A stretch of DNA of 64,000 nucleotides from QHXW01 sp963768075 (GCA_963768075.1 CAVYHD010000001.1:166074-230073); one strand, 5' to 3'; positions 42,855-53,200 are shown, numbered from the stretch's first letter. Numbers and translations: made by a program. Notes: generated by a model from the letters alone, not told the origin.

Positions 42855-44669
42855 CTACTGTGACACGTGCGCGGTGCTCACCGCCTGGTTGAACATCGTC
42901 ACTAGATCGCTGGTGATGGCCGCCGGCGAATTCGCGGTGTAGAAGAAGTTGGGCGAAGCGCAGTTCTGAAGAGCTGTGGGAATGTTCGCAATGTTGGCGT
43001 TGGCGTAGCCATCCTCGTTACTAGCGAAGGCCGGATTTGGATCCCCGATGGGTTGATAGGGGATGTAGAGGACGGCGACGGTGATCCCACGGCTCTTCAT
43101 CGTCTGACAATAGTTGTTGGAGTCCTCGCTGTTTGGCGGCATCACTGTCGCCGAATTTGCGTGGGGAACGGTTGCATTGGCCGTCCAATGTTGCGATCCC
43201 CAGCTCCCGCCCGACTGCGTCTGATAATCCTGCGAGCCGTCGGTGACGATGAAGACGTAAGGCAGGGTATTGGTCGTGCTCGTCCCGGTTCCTACCGACG
43301 TGATGAAGCTGTTCATGCTGTTGAGCGCATTCTCGAAATGGGTGCCGCCGGAACCGAGCGTCGAGTTCGCCGCGCCAACACCGCCATTGTCGAGCAGATT
43401 TGCCAGCTGCGCGGCGAAGTTGGTGATAGTCGCGCCTTGAAGACTGTTGGTCAGACCAACGGAGCAGGAATTGCTGCTGCCGGCACTTACCGTACAGACG
43501 TTCTGGATAAACGGAAACAATCCGACCCGAAATTCATTTGCGATATTGTCTATGCCCTCCTGTTTCACTGCTTGGCTCAGCAAGGCGTTGACGGCAAAGC
43601 CAACGGCGTCGGCTTGCAATTGGATACAAGACGTCGTCCCGGGATTGGAGCACGAGCTGACCTGACTGGCGGTCCAATTGACATATTGGCCGCAGCCCGA
43701 CGGATAGGGGGTGTTCGTACCCGCGATTTTGCCTGGTGGGGCAGCTGGCGGGGCGCTACCGTCATTGGTGTTAAGGGCAGGGGGCGTTCCACCGGCGGGA
43801 ACGCAGTTGGTCGGTGCCACCGGCGTCGTTCCCAGGCGGCTTATCAAAAATCCCTGGCAATAGCCGCCGGGATAGCCGCTTGGCCATTGACTGTTAATGA
43901 CGAACTTGGCGCCGGGGTACTGTTGCGGAGCTGGGGGCCATGATCCCTGCCATGGGCCGGGTGTACTGGTTTGGGGGTTCGTGGTGTTCTGACACGTGGT
44001 GTTCTGCGTCGCCCAGTGGCAGGCGAACTGGCAACCCTGCGGATAACCGTTGTTAGGCGGACTGTTCGTGGGGTGCAGGTTGTCGGGATTGACCGCCATA
44101 AGCCTCACCTGCTCCGCAGGTGTGGAGGGGAAGCTCATCGATCCGGACACGTCGAGCATCAGGTAGAAATCGATGAAGGTCGGCAGCGTGTAGCTCGCCG
44201 TCGATGATCCACTAACCGTGATGTTCGGAAATCCGACAACCTTCATAAAGAAAGTCGGCACTGAATAGGAATAGGTGACGGTCGCGTTAACCACCATTCC
44301 GGTTTTGGTTACCGTGGCGCTCGGGGTCGCACCCGGGAAACCGGTCGTTTCCGAGGCGAAAAAATTGGTGGCGTAGGTTGAGCCGCCGCTGATCGAGCCG
44401 CTGCCGCTCATAGTCTTGGTGGTTGAAACGATCGGCGAGTTGAAGGAGACCGTGGCCAGTGTCGCCGCGTCGGCGGCCGCTTGCAGCTTGGTGCGGATCA
44501 TCGACGCCATCGAGTAATCGACGACGCAGCCCACGGCGCTGACCATCGGAATAGCGGCTATTCCCGTGATTATCGCGACGTTTGCCCGCGAGTTGGCGCG
44601 GAAATTGGCAGCCAGAATCCGCAGCGGCTTGGCGCTGCCGGTTAATGCCTTCAAGGCGGTCTTGAACAT
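42855..44669 (-). CDS. second TadG-like protein with vWA domain
   Basis: About 604 residues from ATG 44669 (MFKTALKALTGS), which has a GGGAG site ten bases before; ATG 44690 is the alternative. The Tad-type helix ANVAIITGIAAIPMVSAVGCVVDYSMAS is followed by RTKLQAAADAATLAT. The vWA domain starts at DFYLMLDVSGSMSFPS, a canonical DxSxS MIDAS, contains a large proline- and cysteine-rich insert of about 150 residues, and resumes at LPYVFIVTDGSQDYQ. Same architecture as the gene at 30250 but much longer and with low sequence likeness. Probably an adhesive or structural component linked to the Tad pilus. Confidence 0.8.
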   Translation of the reverse strand: MFKTALKALTGSAKPLRILAANFRANSRANVAIITGIAAIPMVSAVGCVVDYSMASMIRTKLQAAADAATLATVSFNSPIVSTTKTMSGSGSISGGSTYATNFFASETTGFPGATPSATVTKTGMVVNATVTYSYSVPTFFMKVVGFPNITVSGSSTASYTLPTFIDFYLMLDVSGSMSFPSTPAEQVRLMAVNPDNLHPTNSPPNNGYPQGCQFACHWATQNTTCQNTTNPQTSTPGPWQGSWPPAPQQYPGAKFVINSQWPSGYPGGYCQGFLISRLGTTPVAPTNCVPAGGTPPALNTNDGSAPPAAPPGKIAGTNTPYPSGCGQYVNWTASQVSSCSNPGTTSCIQLQADAVGFAVNALLSQAVKQEGIDNIANEFRVGLFPFIQNVCTVSAGSSNSCSVGLTNSLQGATITNFAAQLANLLDNGGVGAANSTLGSGGTHFENALNSMNSFITSVGTGTSTTNTLPYVFIVTDGSQDYQTQSGGSWGSQHWTANATVPHANSATVMPPNSEDSNNYCQTMKSRGITVAVLYIPYQPIGDPNPAFASNEDGYANANIANIPTALQNCASPNFFYTANSPAAITSDLVTMFNQAVSTAHVSQ

Positions 44670-44944
44670 GGCGCATGTGCTCCCGAACATGCGTTTCTAT
44701 GACCAGACCGCTAGCGAATTATTACTTTGACCGCCGAAGGTGCCTCCCGGCCTAGCCGTATTTCGAGAGGATTAACCATTGCCTGCCGGTATTGCCGAAA
44801 TATTGAGGGTTCGGGCGTTTTTGCCGGCGGCTGGGATTAATGGCGCCCGGCAGGAAAATTCGCGACCAGGGGCGCCCAGAGCGGGAGCGCCTCGCGGGAG
44901 TTGGCAAGCAAGTGCCCCTCCGGCCCGAATGGCGGCAGCAGATG

Positions 44945-45260
44945 CTATTCGCTCGGGCTGCCGGCGTGGTCGAACAGCTCTGATTTCAGAGATAGCATTT
45001 CCGCGGCAAAACGGGCCGGATCGCCATGCCAGGTGATCCGGCCGTGATCAAGCACATAGATGCGGTCCGAATGCGGAAGGGCGAAGGTGACATTCCGCTC
45101 CCCAGCGTCGGCTCGTCGAGTATCAGCAGCTTCGGCCGCATCATCAGTGGCGGCCGAGGGAGAGCATTTGCTGCTCTCCGCCTGAGAGCGTGCGGACCGC
45201 CTCATTCTGACGCCGGGCGTATCGGAGCGAAGCGCGTTGCGTTTTCGCGGCCGGTCAAAC
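44945..45260 (-). pseudogene. LivF-like ABC transporter ATPase remnant
   Basis: Only the C-terminal third of a branched-chain amino-acid transporter ATPase remains, spread over frames. In order: NEAVRTLSGGEQQMLSLGR (signature motif), LMMRPKLLILDEPTLGS (Walker B) in a second frame, then after a deletion RNVTFALPHSDRIYVLDHGR and ITWHGDPARFAAEM to a stop near 44945. The Walker A half is absent. It lies between a vWA gene and the tRNA-Gly gene with no partner Liv genes near. Confidence 0.7.
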
Positions 45261-45331
45261 GAGCGAACGTGATTTTCCGGCGGCACGTCCGGTATTGTAT
45301 GCTGCCGGTGCGGCCGCGTTGCGCCGGCGCC

Positions 45332-45405
45332 GCGGGTGTAGCTCAATGGTAGAGCAGAAGCCTTCCAAGCTTATGACGAGGGTTCGATTCCCTTCACCCG
45401 CTCCA
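45332..45405 (+). tRNA. tRNA-Gly (anticodon TCC)
   Basis: A full cloverleaf can be drawn: acceptor GCGGGTG pairs with CACCCGC, D-arm GCTC/GAGC, anticodon loop CTTCCAA with TCC at 45364-45366, a T-loop TTCGATT, and an encoded CCA. No pseudogene signs except a G-A mismatch at the base of the anticodon stem, which is common in this tRNA. An encoded CCA fits the alphaproteobacterial half. Confidence 0.92.
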
Positions 45406-45565
45406 ACCCACGCCGCCTCGCGGCTAAAGTCGGCGGGCCAGGCGCCGACCCTTGCCTTGCCGAGCATGAAAGGGCATGAGACCGGCTGTAGCTGGAAGCT
45501 GCGGCAGCCGTTCGGTACAGCTTATATGTACTGTGTATATCGGGTGTCGTGGCTGGCCGCGGTCT

Positions 45566-45641
45566 AGGAGTGTAGCTCAACGGCTAGAGCACCGGTCTCC
45601 AAAACCGGGGGTTGGGGGTTCGAATCCCTCCACTCCTGCCA
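45566..45641 (+). tRNA. tRNA-Trp (anticodon CCA)
   Basis: Acceptor AGGAGTG pairs with CACTCCT, D-arm GCTC/GAGC, anticodon stem CCGGT/ACCGG with loop CTCCAAA giving anticodon CCA, T-loop TTCGAAT, and a 3' encoded CCA. In many alphaproteobacteria tRNA-Trp is followed by secE-nusG; here mobile DNA follows instead, so its 3' end probably served as an attachment site. Confidence 0.93.
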
Positions 45642-46196
45642 GCTATCTCCTTGAATTCCCTACGATTGGGATTCAGTGCTGTTTGTGCCGAATGGCTCTT
45701 TGCTACCCTTTTGCTACCATTTCTGCGAAAGTGCGTCCCCTGAACGTTCTCCCACGAGCGAACGGCAGCTGGGAGAAACCGGAGCGAAACCCGGCAAGTG
45801 GCGTGCCAGGGTCAAGCGATTGGATGGAAAAATCCCCGATCACGATGGTGTCGCTGGTTGGCGCGTGCTCCGTTTCAAGGCGGATGAGAGGGGCGAGACT
45901 TCAAGACCGTCGTTCTCACTTCCGGGCGCCACGGCCGATCGGGATGGTCCTTACAGACCCAACTCGCGCCCTGGCAAGTCCCGCAGATCATTGGTCCTAC
46001 TAGCGCCTGATCGCCTTCCTGAGTTGTGTTTCCTCGATCTGGCTGCCGCTCGTGTCCTCAATCCAAGCTTTGTAGCGCCGGCGTCGGCAGGCTGCGCAGA
46101 CCGATCACGCTGACCCAACTCTGGCTCGCGCGTAGCGGCGAGTTGCAAGGAAACCAGGATTGGAAGAAGACCGCGTTTGGAGCATCGGTGCCCTTC
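45642..46196. other. DNA between tRNA-Trp and truncated integrase, no firm gene
   Basis: TTTGCTACCC and TTTTGCTACC repeat at about 45699-45719. On the plus strand a stretch near 45770-45890 reads KPGKWRARVKRLDGKIP, which could be the N-terminal arm-binding domain of an integrase, but it lacks a good start and ends soon. I see no complete gene. Confidence 0.4.
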
Positions 46197-46645
46197 CTAG
46201 GCCTTTTTGCCAGCGTTCTGCGCGGCCCTGAGGGCTGCATCGACCTTGGCGGCCGCGTCCTCCTGCATTCCCGGCAGTACATGGCTGTAGAGGTCGAGCG
46301 TGATCCCGACTTTGCTGTGACCTAGACGTTCACTTGCGACCTTGATGTGCGTTCCAGAGGTCAGCATGTGCGTGGCATGGGCATGGCGCAGATCGTGGAA
46401 ACGGTAACGGGGCAGGTTGGTGCCCTTAATCGCTCGAACCCATTCGTGAGTAATCAAGGTCGGCTGCATTGGACTACCGTCCTCCAATGCGCAGACGAAG
46501 CTGTCATCGGTAAGCCGGACGCCCAACTTGAGCATGTTCTTGGCTTGTGCCAGCCGGTGCGCTCGCAGTTCGTCGCGGACAGTCAGGGGTAGGGCGACCG
46601 TCCGGACGCGCCCCGACTTGGTTTCCTTTGTCTGACGTCAGCGCT
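46197..46645 (-). pseudogene. tyrosine integrase, C-terminal catalytic fragment
   Basis: The frame is open from about 46645 (QTKETKSGRVRTVALPLTVR) to the stop at 46197. It contains RYRFHDLRHAHATHMLTSG (H-x-x-R box) and LGHSKVGITLDLYSHVLPGM (H and the nucleophilic tyrosine). The first catalytic arginine and the core-binding domain are missing because an IS3-type element begins at about 46649. The gene points towards tRNA-Trp, which fits integration at that tRNA. Confidence 0.78.
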
Positions 46646-46714
46646 CATTGGACAGAACGGGCGGATTGAACAAGGGAGAGTTTCTGGCTCATCGTAACGT
46701 TCATAGGAGCGAAG

Positions 46715-47089
46715 ATGAGACAGCAAACCCGACCGTCGAAGGAACCGGCTGAGAAGGTTGTTCAGGACATCCGACGGGCGACGCGCAAACATTATTCGGC
46801 CGAGGAAAAGATTCGGATCGTGCTGGAAGGCCTGCGCGGCGAGGACAGCATAGCCGAGCTGTGTCGCCGCGAGGGGATCGCGCAGAACCTGTACTATCGT
46901 TGGTCGAAAGACTTCCTGGAGGCTGGCAAGAAACGCCTGGCTGGCGATACGGCCCGGGCCGCCACCTCGGACGAGGTCCACGATCTGCGGCGTGAGGCCA
47001 TGGCGCTCAAGGAGGTGGTCGCCGATCTGACCCTGGAAAATCGTCTGCTTAAAAAAAGCGTGATGGCGGATGGGGAGGACGGCGAATGA
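46715..47089 (+). CDS. IS3-family OrfA (HTH protein)
   Basis: A 124-residue DNA-binding subunit with a helix-turn-helix typical of IS3 OrfA: HYSAEEKIRIVLEGLRGEDSIAELCRREGIAQNLYYRWSKDFLEAGKKRL, followed by a leucine-zipper-like helix REAMALKEVVADLTLENRLLKKS. Near the end the codons CTT AAA AAA AGC at about 47050 are a plausible -1 slippery site. It overlaps OrfB by four bases. Confidence 0.85.
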   Translation: MRQQTRPSKEPAEKVVQDIRRATRKHYSAEEKIRIVLEGLRGEDSIAELCRREGIAQNLYYRWSKDFLEAGKKRLAGDTARAATSDEVHDLRREAMALKEVVADLTLENRLLKKSVMADGEDGE

Positions 47090-48066
47090 GATATCCGGCC
47101 TCAGAGAAGCTGGAGATCATCCGGCTCGTCGAGCAATCCTATCTGCCGGTTCGGCGGGCGCTGGAGCAGATCGGAATCCCGAGATCCACGTTTTATCGAT
47201 GGTGCGATCTTTATCGGACCGGAGGGCCAGAGGCTCTGGACGATTGCAGTCCTCGGCCCGATCGGGTGTGGAACCGCATCCCCGATGACGTCCGCGCGCG
47301 GATCGTCACATTGGCCCTCGACGAGACGGAGCTCTCGCCCCGTGAACTAGCCGTGCGCTTTACCGATGCCGAGCGCTACTTCGTGTCGGAAGCCTCGGTT
47401 TATCGCCTGCTCAAGGCCCTCGACTTGATCACCAGTCCGGCCTTCATCGTGATGAAGGCCGCCGACGAGTTCAAGGACAAGACGACGGCGCCGAACCAGC
47501 TCTGGCAGACCGACTTCACTTACCTGAAGGTGACTGGCTGGGGCTGGTTCTACTTGTCGACGGTTCTCGACGACTTCTCGCGCTACATCGTGGCCTGGAA
47601 GCTCTGCACCACGATGAAAGCCGAGGATGTCACCGACACCTTGGAGTTGGCTCTGCAGGCATCGGGGCTGGACCGGATCGACGTGGCACATCGGCCTCGT
47701 CTGCTATCCGACAACGGCCCGAGCTACGTCTCGGCGGAGCTGGCGGCATGGCTCGATAAACAAGACATGCCGCATATCCGCGGCGCGCCCTATCATCCGA
47801 TGACACAGGGAAAGATCGAGCGCTGGCATCTGACGCTCAAGAACCGCATCCTGCTGGAGAACTACTATCTGCCCGGCGAGCTCGAGGCTCGGATCGAAGC
47901 CTTCGTCGCCCACTACAATCATCTGCGCTACCACGAGAGCATCGACAATCTGACGCCGGCCGACGTCTACTTCGAGCGCGGTCAAACCATCCTGCTGGAA
48001 AGAGAAAGGATCAAACGCAAAACCATCCAACACCGACGCTTGCATCACAAAACTCATGCAGCCTAA
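47086..48066 (+). CDS. IS3-family OrfB (DDE integrase-type transposase)
   Basis: A 326-residue rve-type transposase. An N-terminal HTH (LPVRRALEQIGIPRSTFYRW) precedes the catalytic core with D in LWQTDFTYLKVTGWGWFYL, D in RLLSDNGPSYVS and E in GKIERWHLTLKNRI; the conserved YHPMTQGK and HYNHLRYHESIDNLTP are intact. It lies in the -1 frame relative to OrfA, and no stop occurs between the A-rich slippery site and the OrfB ATG in that frame, so an OrfAB fusion could be made by programmed frameshifting. Looks complete and possibly active. Confidence 0.88.
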   Translation: MRYPASEKLEIIRLVEQSYLPVRRALEQIGIPRSTFYRWCDLYRTGGPEALDDCSPRPDRVWNRIPDDVRARIVTLALDETELSPRELAVRFTDAERYFVSEASVYRLLKALDLITSPAFIVMKAADEFKDKTTAPNQLWQTDFTYLKVTGWGWFYLSTVLDDFSRYIVAWKLCTTMKAEDVTDTLELALQASGLDRIDVAHRPRLLSDNGPSYVSAELAAWLDKQDMPHIRGAPYHPMTQGKIERWHLTLKNRILLENYYLPGELEARIEAFVAHYNHLRYHESIDNLTPADVYFERGQTILLERERIKRKTIQHRRLHHKTHAA

Positions 48067-48221
48067 AATCCAACCGCATGCGCCAGTCTCTCCCTTAGAT
48101 CAGGATGCCTCCTGTCTCAAAATCTCTGACGACGGACACGTCACCAAAATCGAGCTAACGAAGCATTGCCAAATAGCGGCGAAGCGTTGGTATTTGTCGG
48201 GTTGTTCCGCGATCAGTTATT

Positions 48222-50195
48222 TCACGACGCGACGCCGACTACATTGTGAGCCGCCAGAGGCCGCCTGATCCCCTTGAGCGTGAACTCACCCACCGGCTCG
48301 ACTGTCACGGCGTCCTCAACAGCCATCAGCACCCGGGGGCTAATGAGGATTTGCCCTGGTTTGGCTTCATCGCAGAGCCGCGAAGCCACATTGGATACCG
48401 TCCCGATGGCGGCATAGTCGAAACGTCCTTCAAACCCGATGGTGCCAAGAGTGGCAAATCCGTGCGCTATGCCAATGCCGAAGCCAATGTCGTGTCCCAA
48501 CCGACGCCACTTCTCGGTCAGCGCTCCGATAACCTCACGCATTTCGAGCGCCATGAGTACGGCTTTGAGCGCCGGGTTATCTACTGGAACGGGATCGTTG
48601 AAGACGACCATCACACCGTCACCAGCGTAGCGTTCGAGGGTGCCGCTGTATTCGTTGATTTTCTCGCCGATAGCCGCGTGGTAGTCGCGCAGCAAGGCCA
48701 TCACGTCTTCCGCATCTGCGCTCTCAGTGAACCCTGTGAAGCCGCGCAGGTCGCAGAACAAAGCTGTTATCTCACGACGATGACTTTCGAGTTGCTTCTC
48801 CGTCCCGGAGGCGACGATCAGATCGGCCACCTGCGGCGGGAGGAAGCGGCGCAACCTGCCCATGCGTTCGATTTCGCCTACTTGGTCGGCGACACGTTGT
48901 TCAAGTTGTTGGTTGAGCTTCTCTACCTCGTCTGTTCTCTCGCGCAGTTCTTTCAGAAGCCGCGCGTTCTCGATGGCGATGACGGCTTGCGCGGCAAAGT
49001 TCGTCACGAGTTCAATTTGCTTGTCGGTAAAGGGACGAACTTCCTGGCGGTACAGGATGAACGCACCGATCAGTTCATTGTCCTTCAGCATTGGGACAGC
49101 CAGAAACGTCCGTACACCCCCAAGTTCAACGGCTGCAACGATTCCTGGAACGCTTTGTTCAATGTAGCCCTGGTCTGCCGCAAGATCGGCGACGTGATTC
49201 ACCGTTTTGCTCGCCACCATGCGACCGATAGGAGTTTTCGGACCGAGACGAGGATGTGAACGCCTGCGTGCCTCAGCGAAGGCTGGCGGTGTGTTATGCG
49301 TCGCAATGAGGTGCAAGGTGTCGCCGTCCCAGCGGTAGATGTTTCCAAACTTGGCGTCGCAGATGCGGACGGCATTTTCCAACAGGGCTGCGAATACCGG
49401 CTGAAGATCGCCAGGGGAGTTTGAGATAACCTGGAGCACGTCCGACGTTGCAGTCTGCTGCTCTAACGCTTCGGTGAGGTCGGCGGTGCGCTGGGTGAGG
49501 TCGTCGGTGCGCTGGCGTAGTTCGTTGAGCAGCCGCGCGTTTTCGATGGCGATGACCGCCTGGGCGGCGAAGTTCTTGACCAGATCGATTTGCTTGTCTG
49601 TGAAGGGGCGGACCTCTTGCCGGGACAAGAAGAAAGCACCGATCATTTCGCCCTTATGAAGCAAGGGAACGCTTAAGTTCGTCCGCACGCCGCCAAGCGT
49701 GACCGCTGCAACGGCGAGCGGATCACGGATGTGGGCTGGCTCGGCCTTAACATCGGCGACTTGAACAACCGTTTTCTCAGCTATCATTCGACCGGGGGGA
49801 GATTGCGAAGAAGGGCGAAACGGTGAGCGCCTGATTACCTCGGTAAAGGCAGGCGGTGTGTTATGTGTCGCCAGCAAGTGCAGAGCTTCGCCATCCCAAC
49901 GGTAGATACTCCCAAACGTTGCGTCGCAAATGCGGACTGCGTACTCAAGCATGGCCGCAAACACCGGCTGAAGGTCGCCGGGAAAGTTGCTGATGACCTG
50001 CAGGACTTCCGACGTAGCAGTCTGCTGTTCCAGCGCCTCGCGTAACTCCCCCTTTAGCTGGACGACCTCAGTCTCCGCGTCACCACGCGACGAGCGATTG
50101 CCGCCGACCTCCGGCGCGTTACGGCTTTTCGACTTTGACGGCTTGGTGCGTCGCGATCTAGCTGGTTCGCCGCTTGCCCTGGAATGGCGTTTCAT
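48222..50195 (-). CDS. GAF-GAF adenylate/guanylate cyclase (class III)
   Basis: An intact 657-residue signalling protein. After a basic, disordered N-terminus come two homologous units of about 185 residues, each starting ALEQQTATSxVLQVISNxPG and containing a GAF domain (roughly 75-220 and 260-410). A coiled coil near 410-440 (ELRERTDEVEKLNQQLEQRV) leads to a class III cyclase with metal aspartates in ALFCDLRGFTGF and YAGDGVMVVFND, plus GHDIGFGIGIAHG. No membrane helix, so soluble. The repeated GAF unit suggests a recent duplication. It probably makes cAMP or cGMP in response to a small ligand. Confidence 0.88.
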   Translation of the reverse strand: MKRHSRASGEPARSRRTKPSKSKSRNAPEVGGNRSSRGDAETEVVQLKGELREALEQQTATSEVLQVISNFPGDLQPVFAAMLEYAVRICDATFGSIYRWDGEALHLLATHNTPPAFTEVIRRSPFRPSSQSPPGRMIAEKTVVQVADVKAEPAHIRDPLAVAAVTLGGVRTNLSVPLLHKGEMIGAFFLSRQEVRPFTDKQIDLVKNFAAQAVIAIENARLLNELRQRTDDLTQRTADLTEALEQQTATSDVLQVISNSPGDLQPVFAALLENAVRICDAKFGNIYRWDGDTLHLIATHNTPPAFAEARRRSHPRLGPKTPIGRMVASKTVNHVADLAADQGYIEQSVPGIVAAVELGGVRTFLAVPMLKDNELIGAFILYRQEVRPFTDKQIELVTNFAAQAVIAIENARLLKELRERTDEVEKLNQQLEQRVADQVGEIERMGRLRRFLPPQVADLIVASGTEKQLESHRREITALFCDLRGFTGFTESADAEDVMALLRDYHAAIGEKINEYSGTLERYAGDGVMVVFNDPVPVDNPALKAVLMALEMREVIGALTEKWRRLGHDIGFGIGIAHGFATLGTIGFEGRFDYAAIGTVSNVASRLCDEAKPGQILISPRVLMAVEDAVTVEPVGEFTLKGIRRPLAAHNVVGVAS

Positions 50196-50277
50196 TGCCT
50201 CCCCCGTACAGGACGGGCATCGTAGCCGCTCGAAGGTTCACGCTGGAAGCGGTTTGTTTGTGTTCTCTGACGGACCG

Positions 50278-53200
50278 CTATGCGGCCAACTCATCCAGCA
50301 ACGCCTTGGCCTCCTTGAGGTCGAGCGTGTCGAACCCCTCGGTAAACCACCCATAGACCGGAGCAAGCAGTTCGCGAGCTTGCTGCGGCTTGCCCTGGTC
50401 GCGCCAGAGCCGCGCCATGCTCATCGCGGCGCGCAGCTCCCAGGACTTCGCCTGCTGCTTACGCGCAACCGCGAGCGCACGTTCGAAATATGCTTCCGCT
50501 TTTGCCGCGTCCGGCTTGGGCGGCACAAGCGCGATTTCTCCGGCCATCCGATGGAGCTCGGCCTCGAACCATATTTCTTTGGTGATTTCCATTACGGTCA
50601 TCGCTTCGCCGATGCAGCGCCAAGCGTCATCGAATTGACCGAGTTTGCGTATGAGCGATCGCCAAATGATGCCAAACAGAACGGCGATGAACAATGTGGT
50701 TCCTGTTGACTGCGCTGCAGCGAACTCCGGAGGTGATGATTTGGACTGCGTCCGCATGCTTTGCCAGTCAACGCCAGAACACAACCTCGCAACAACAATG
50801 CCAACGCCTTCCAAAGTCGGCGCCTTTTTCGTCCGCCAACGCGACGAGCTTCATTCGGTTGCGCGGTTGCTGTCGCGTGATTTCCGCAGAACATGTACGT
50901 AATGCTGTGTTAAACAGCGCATACATCAACGTGGCGGCTTGACCGATCTCGCGCGCATCCTTGAGCGCGTCGATCAGCGTCCGCTAGTGCGGCTTCGGAT
51001 AGCCAAGCAACCAAAGAGCCAATGAGCGCAGGACAAGATTGCCACTCGTACGTCTTGACCAAATCGCGTCGCCAGCGGGCGATGTTCTACCGGATCGTAT
51101 AGCGCGAGCGCCTGATCCAGATGCGCTCGGCCTCGCGCGATGTCGCCCGTGAACATCAAGGAAGCGCCCATCAGACGATGCCCGACCATAAGCGGGACTG
51201 TCGCCCCTTGCTTTTCCGCGAGCGCCAGGAACTGCGCTGCAAGCTCCCGCAACGCGTCGCCATTGAATGCGACGAAGTTGCGACCCAGAAACCGTAGAGC
51301 ACCGAGAACAACAGCAACGGGTCTTCGGGAGGCTCTCCCAGCGTCTCGGCCTGTTCGATCAGCAGACGTGCCTGATCGAGTGCCGCTTTTGTCTCGGGCG
51401 CGGCGTACCCTTTGCATGCATAAGCGTTCGCGAGCGCGACCTGGAGCTTGATCTGCTCGCGACGAGCGCGGGCGTGCCTGGCAAGCGTTGCGATTTGGTC
51501 AAGCGCGCGCGTAAGCTGCTCGACGGCTTCGACCAGGGCCGAGCGCGCCAGCGACCGCTGTCCCGCTTTGCCCCAAAGGCCGGCGGCCTTCTCGATCAGT
51601 CCGGCCTCGGTGCAGTGACGCGCCAGCAACTCGGGCTGGTTCTCGGCAATCTCGGCGAATTGGCTTTCAAGCGTTTCGGCGATCCGTGCGTGCAGCGCGC
51701 GTCGAGGTTCGCGGAGCAGGGTGCCATAGGCGGCGTCCTGTACCAGTGCGTGCTTGAACAGATAGGTCGCGTGCGGCGGAACGCCTTGTCGGAAGAGCAG
51801 ACCAGCGGCAATAAGACGGTCCAGCGCCGATGCCAATTCCGCCTCCGGCTTGCCTGCCACCGCCCCCAATAGTGCGTGCGAGAACTCCCGCCCGATTGCT
51901 GCTCCGATTTGCGCCACTTCCTTCGCTGGGCCGAGCCGGTCAAGCCGCGCCATCAGCGATGCGTGCAGGCTTGCGGGAACCGCGAGCGCGGGCGACGGAA
52001 CGGCTGCGAGCGCGTCTGCCGCGCTGCGCCTTCGCTCTCCGCTTCCAATACCGCCTTCGTCATTTCCTCGACGAACAGTGGGATGCCGTCCGTGCGTTCG
52101 ACAATGTCCTGTCTGATGCTCGCCGGCAGCGGCTTATTGCCGAGTGACGCGGTCAATCATGGCGGCGATTTCGCGCTCCCCGAGCCGATTGAGGGTGAGC
52201 GCGGTTACATGAGGCCGTCCAATCCACGGCGGCTCAAATTCTGGCCGGTACGTAACGATCAGCAACACGCCAAGGGTTCTAATCCGGTCCACCACTCGAC
52301 CGAAGCACTTCCAGGCTCGTAGGGTCGATCCAATGCGCATCCTCAAAGATCATCAGCACGGGATTTTGGCGCGCGACAGCGCCTCCATTTGCGCAGTTAG
52401 CGCTTCCATCGTTTTCTGCCGCCGCTGCTGCGGGGCCATTTCGAGCGTCGGGATAGCGTCCATCATTCGGCAGCGACAGCATTTCGGCAAAGAGTGCCGC
52501 GTCCTGGGTGGAGGTAGAGACTTTGCGCCAGCACGGCATCGAGCTTGTCGAGCTTTGCTTGCGCGGTGTCGTTGTGCGCAAATCCCGCAGCGCGCTCCAT
52601 CTGGCTGATGATCGGATAAAATGCGCTGTCGGTGTGCTGCGGCGAGCAGAAATAGCGCAACCGCGTGTGTGGTTCCGCAGACAAGACGTTCCAGCAGCGC
52701 CGCCGTCAATCGAGACTTGCCGATGCCGGCCTCACCGGAGAGCAAGACTACTTGGCCTTCGCCAGTCTTTGCCTTCGACCAGCGCCGCAGCAGCAGTTCG
52801 AGTTCTTCTTCCCGGCCGACGAGAGCAGTTAGCCCGCTCCCGTGCAAAGCCTCGAAGCGGCCTTCGGCCGAACCCGGTCGCAGCGCCGCCCAACCCCGCA
52901 CCGGCCCGGCAATGCCCTTGAGGTCCTTTGACCCGAGGTACTGCAGCTCAAACAGATCGCCAATAAGCTGTCGTGTGCCATCGGCGATGACCACCATGTT
53001 TGGTTCGGCGATCCCCTGCAAGCCGAGCCGCGAGGTTCGGCGTCTCGCCGACGATGCCGCGCTCCTGCGCCTCACCCGATCCGATCAGATCGCCGACCAC
53101 GACCATTCCCGTGGCGATGCCAACTCGTGTTTGCAGGGGAACGGGTGACTTGAGCGCGGTCACCGCCGCTATCACTTCTAAGCCCGCCCGCACCGCACGA

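Larger units (their letters stand above)
46649..48119 (+). mobile_element. IS3-family insertion sequence
   Basis: Two overlapping transposase frames are bracketed by imperfect inverted repeats. Left inner sequence GGACAG then AAGGGAGAGTTTCTGGC (from 46649); right end reversed GAGACAGG then AAGGGAGAGACTGGC (to about 48119). The boundaries are approximate because the repeats are not perfect and no target duplication is visible. The element truncates the integrase gene on its left. Confidence 0.65.

Noticed and set aside
43053..43943. 296-codon plus-strand frame
   Set aside because: Antisense to the vWA/TadG-like gene at 42855, which has clear motifs.
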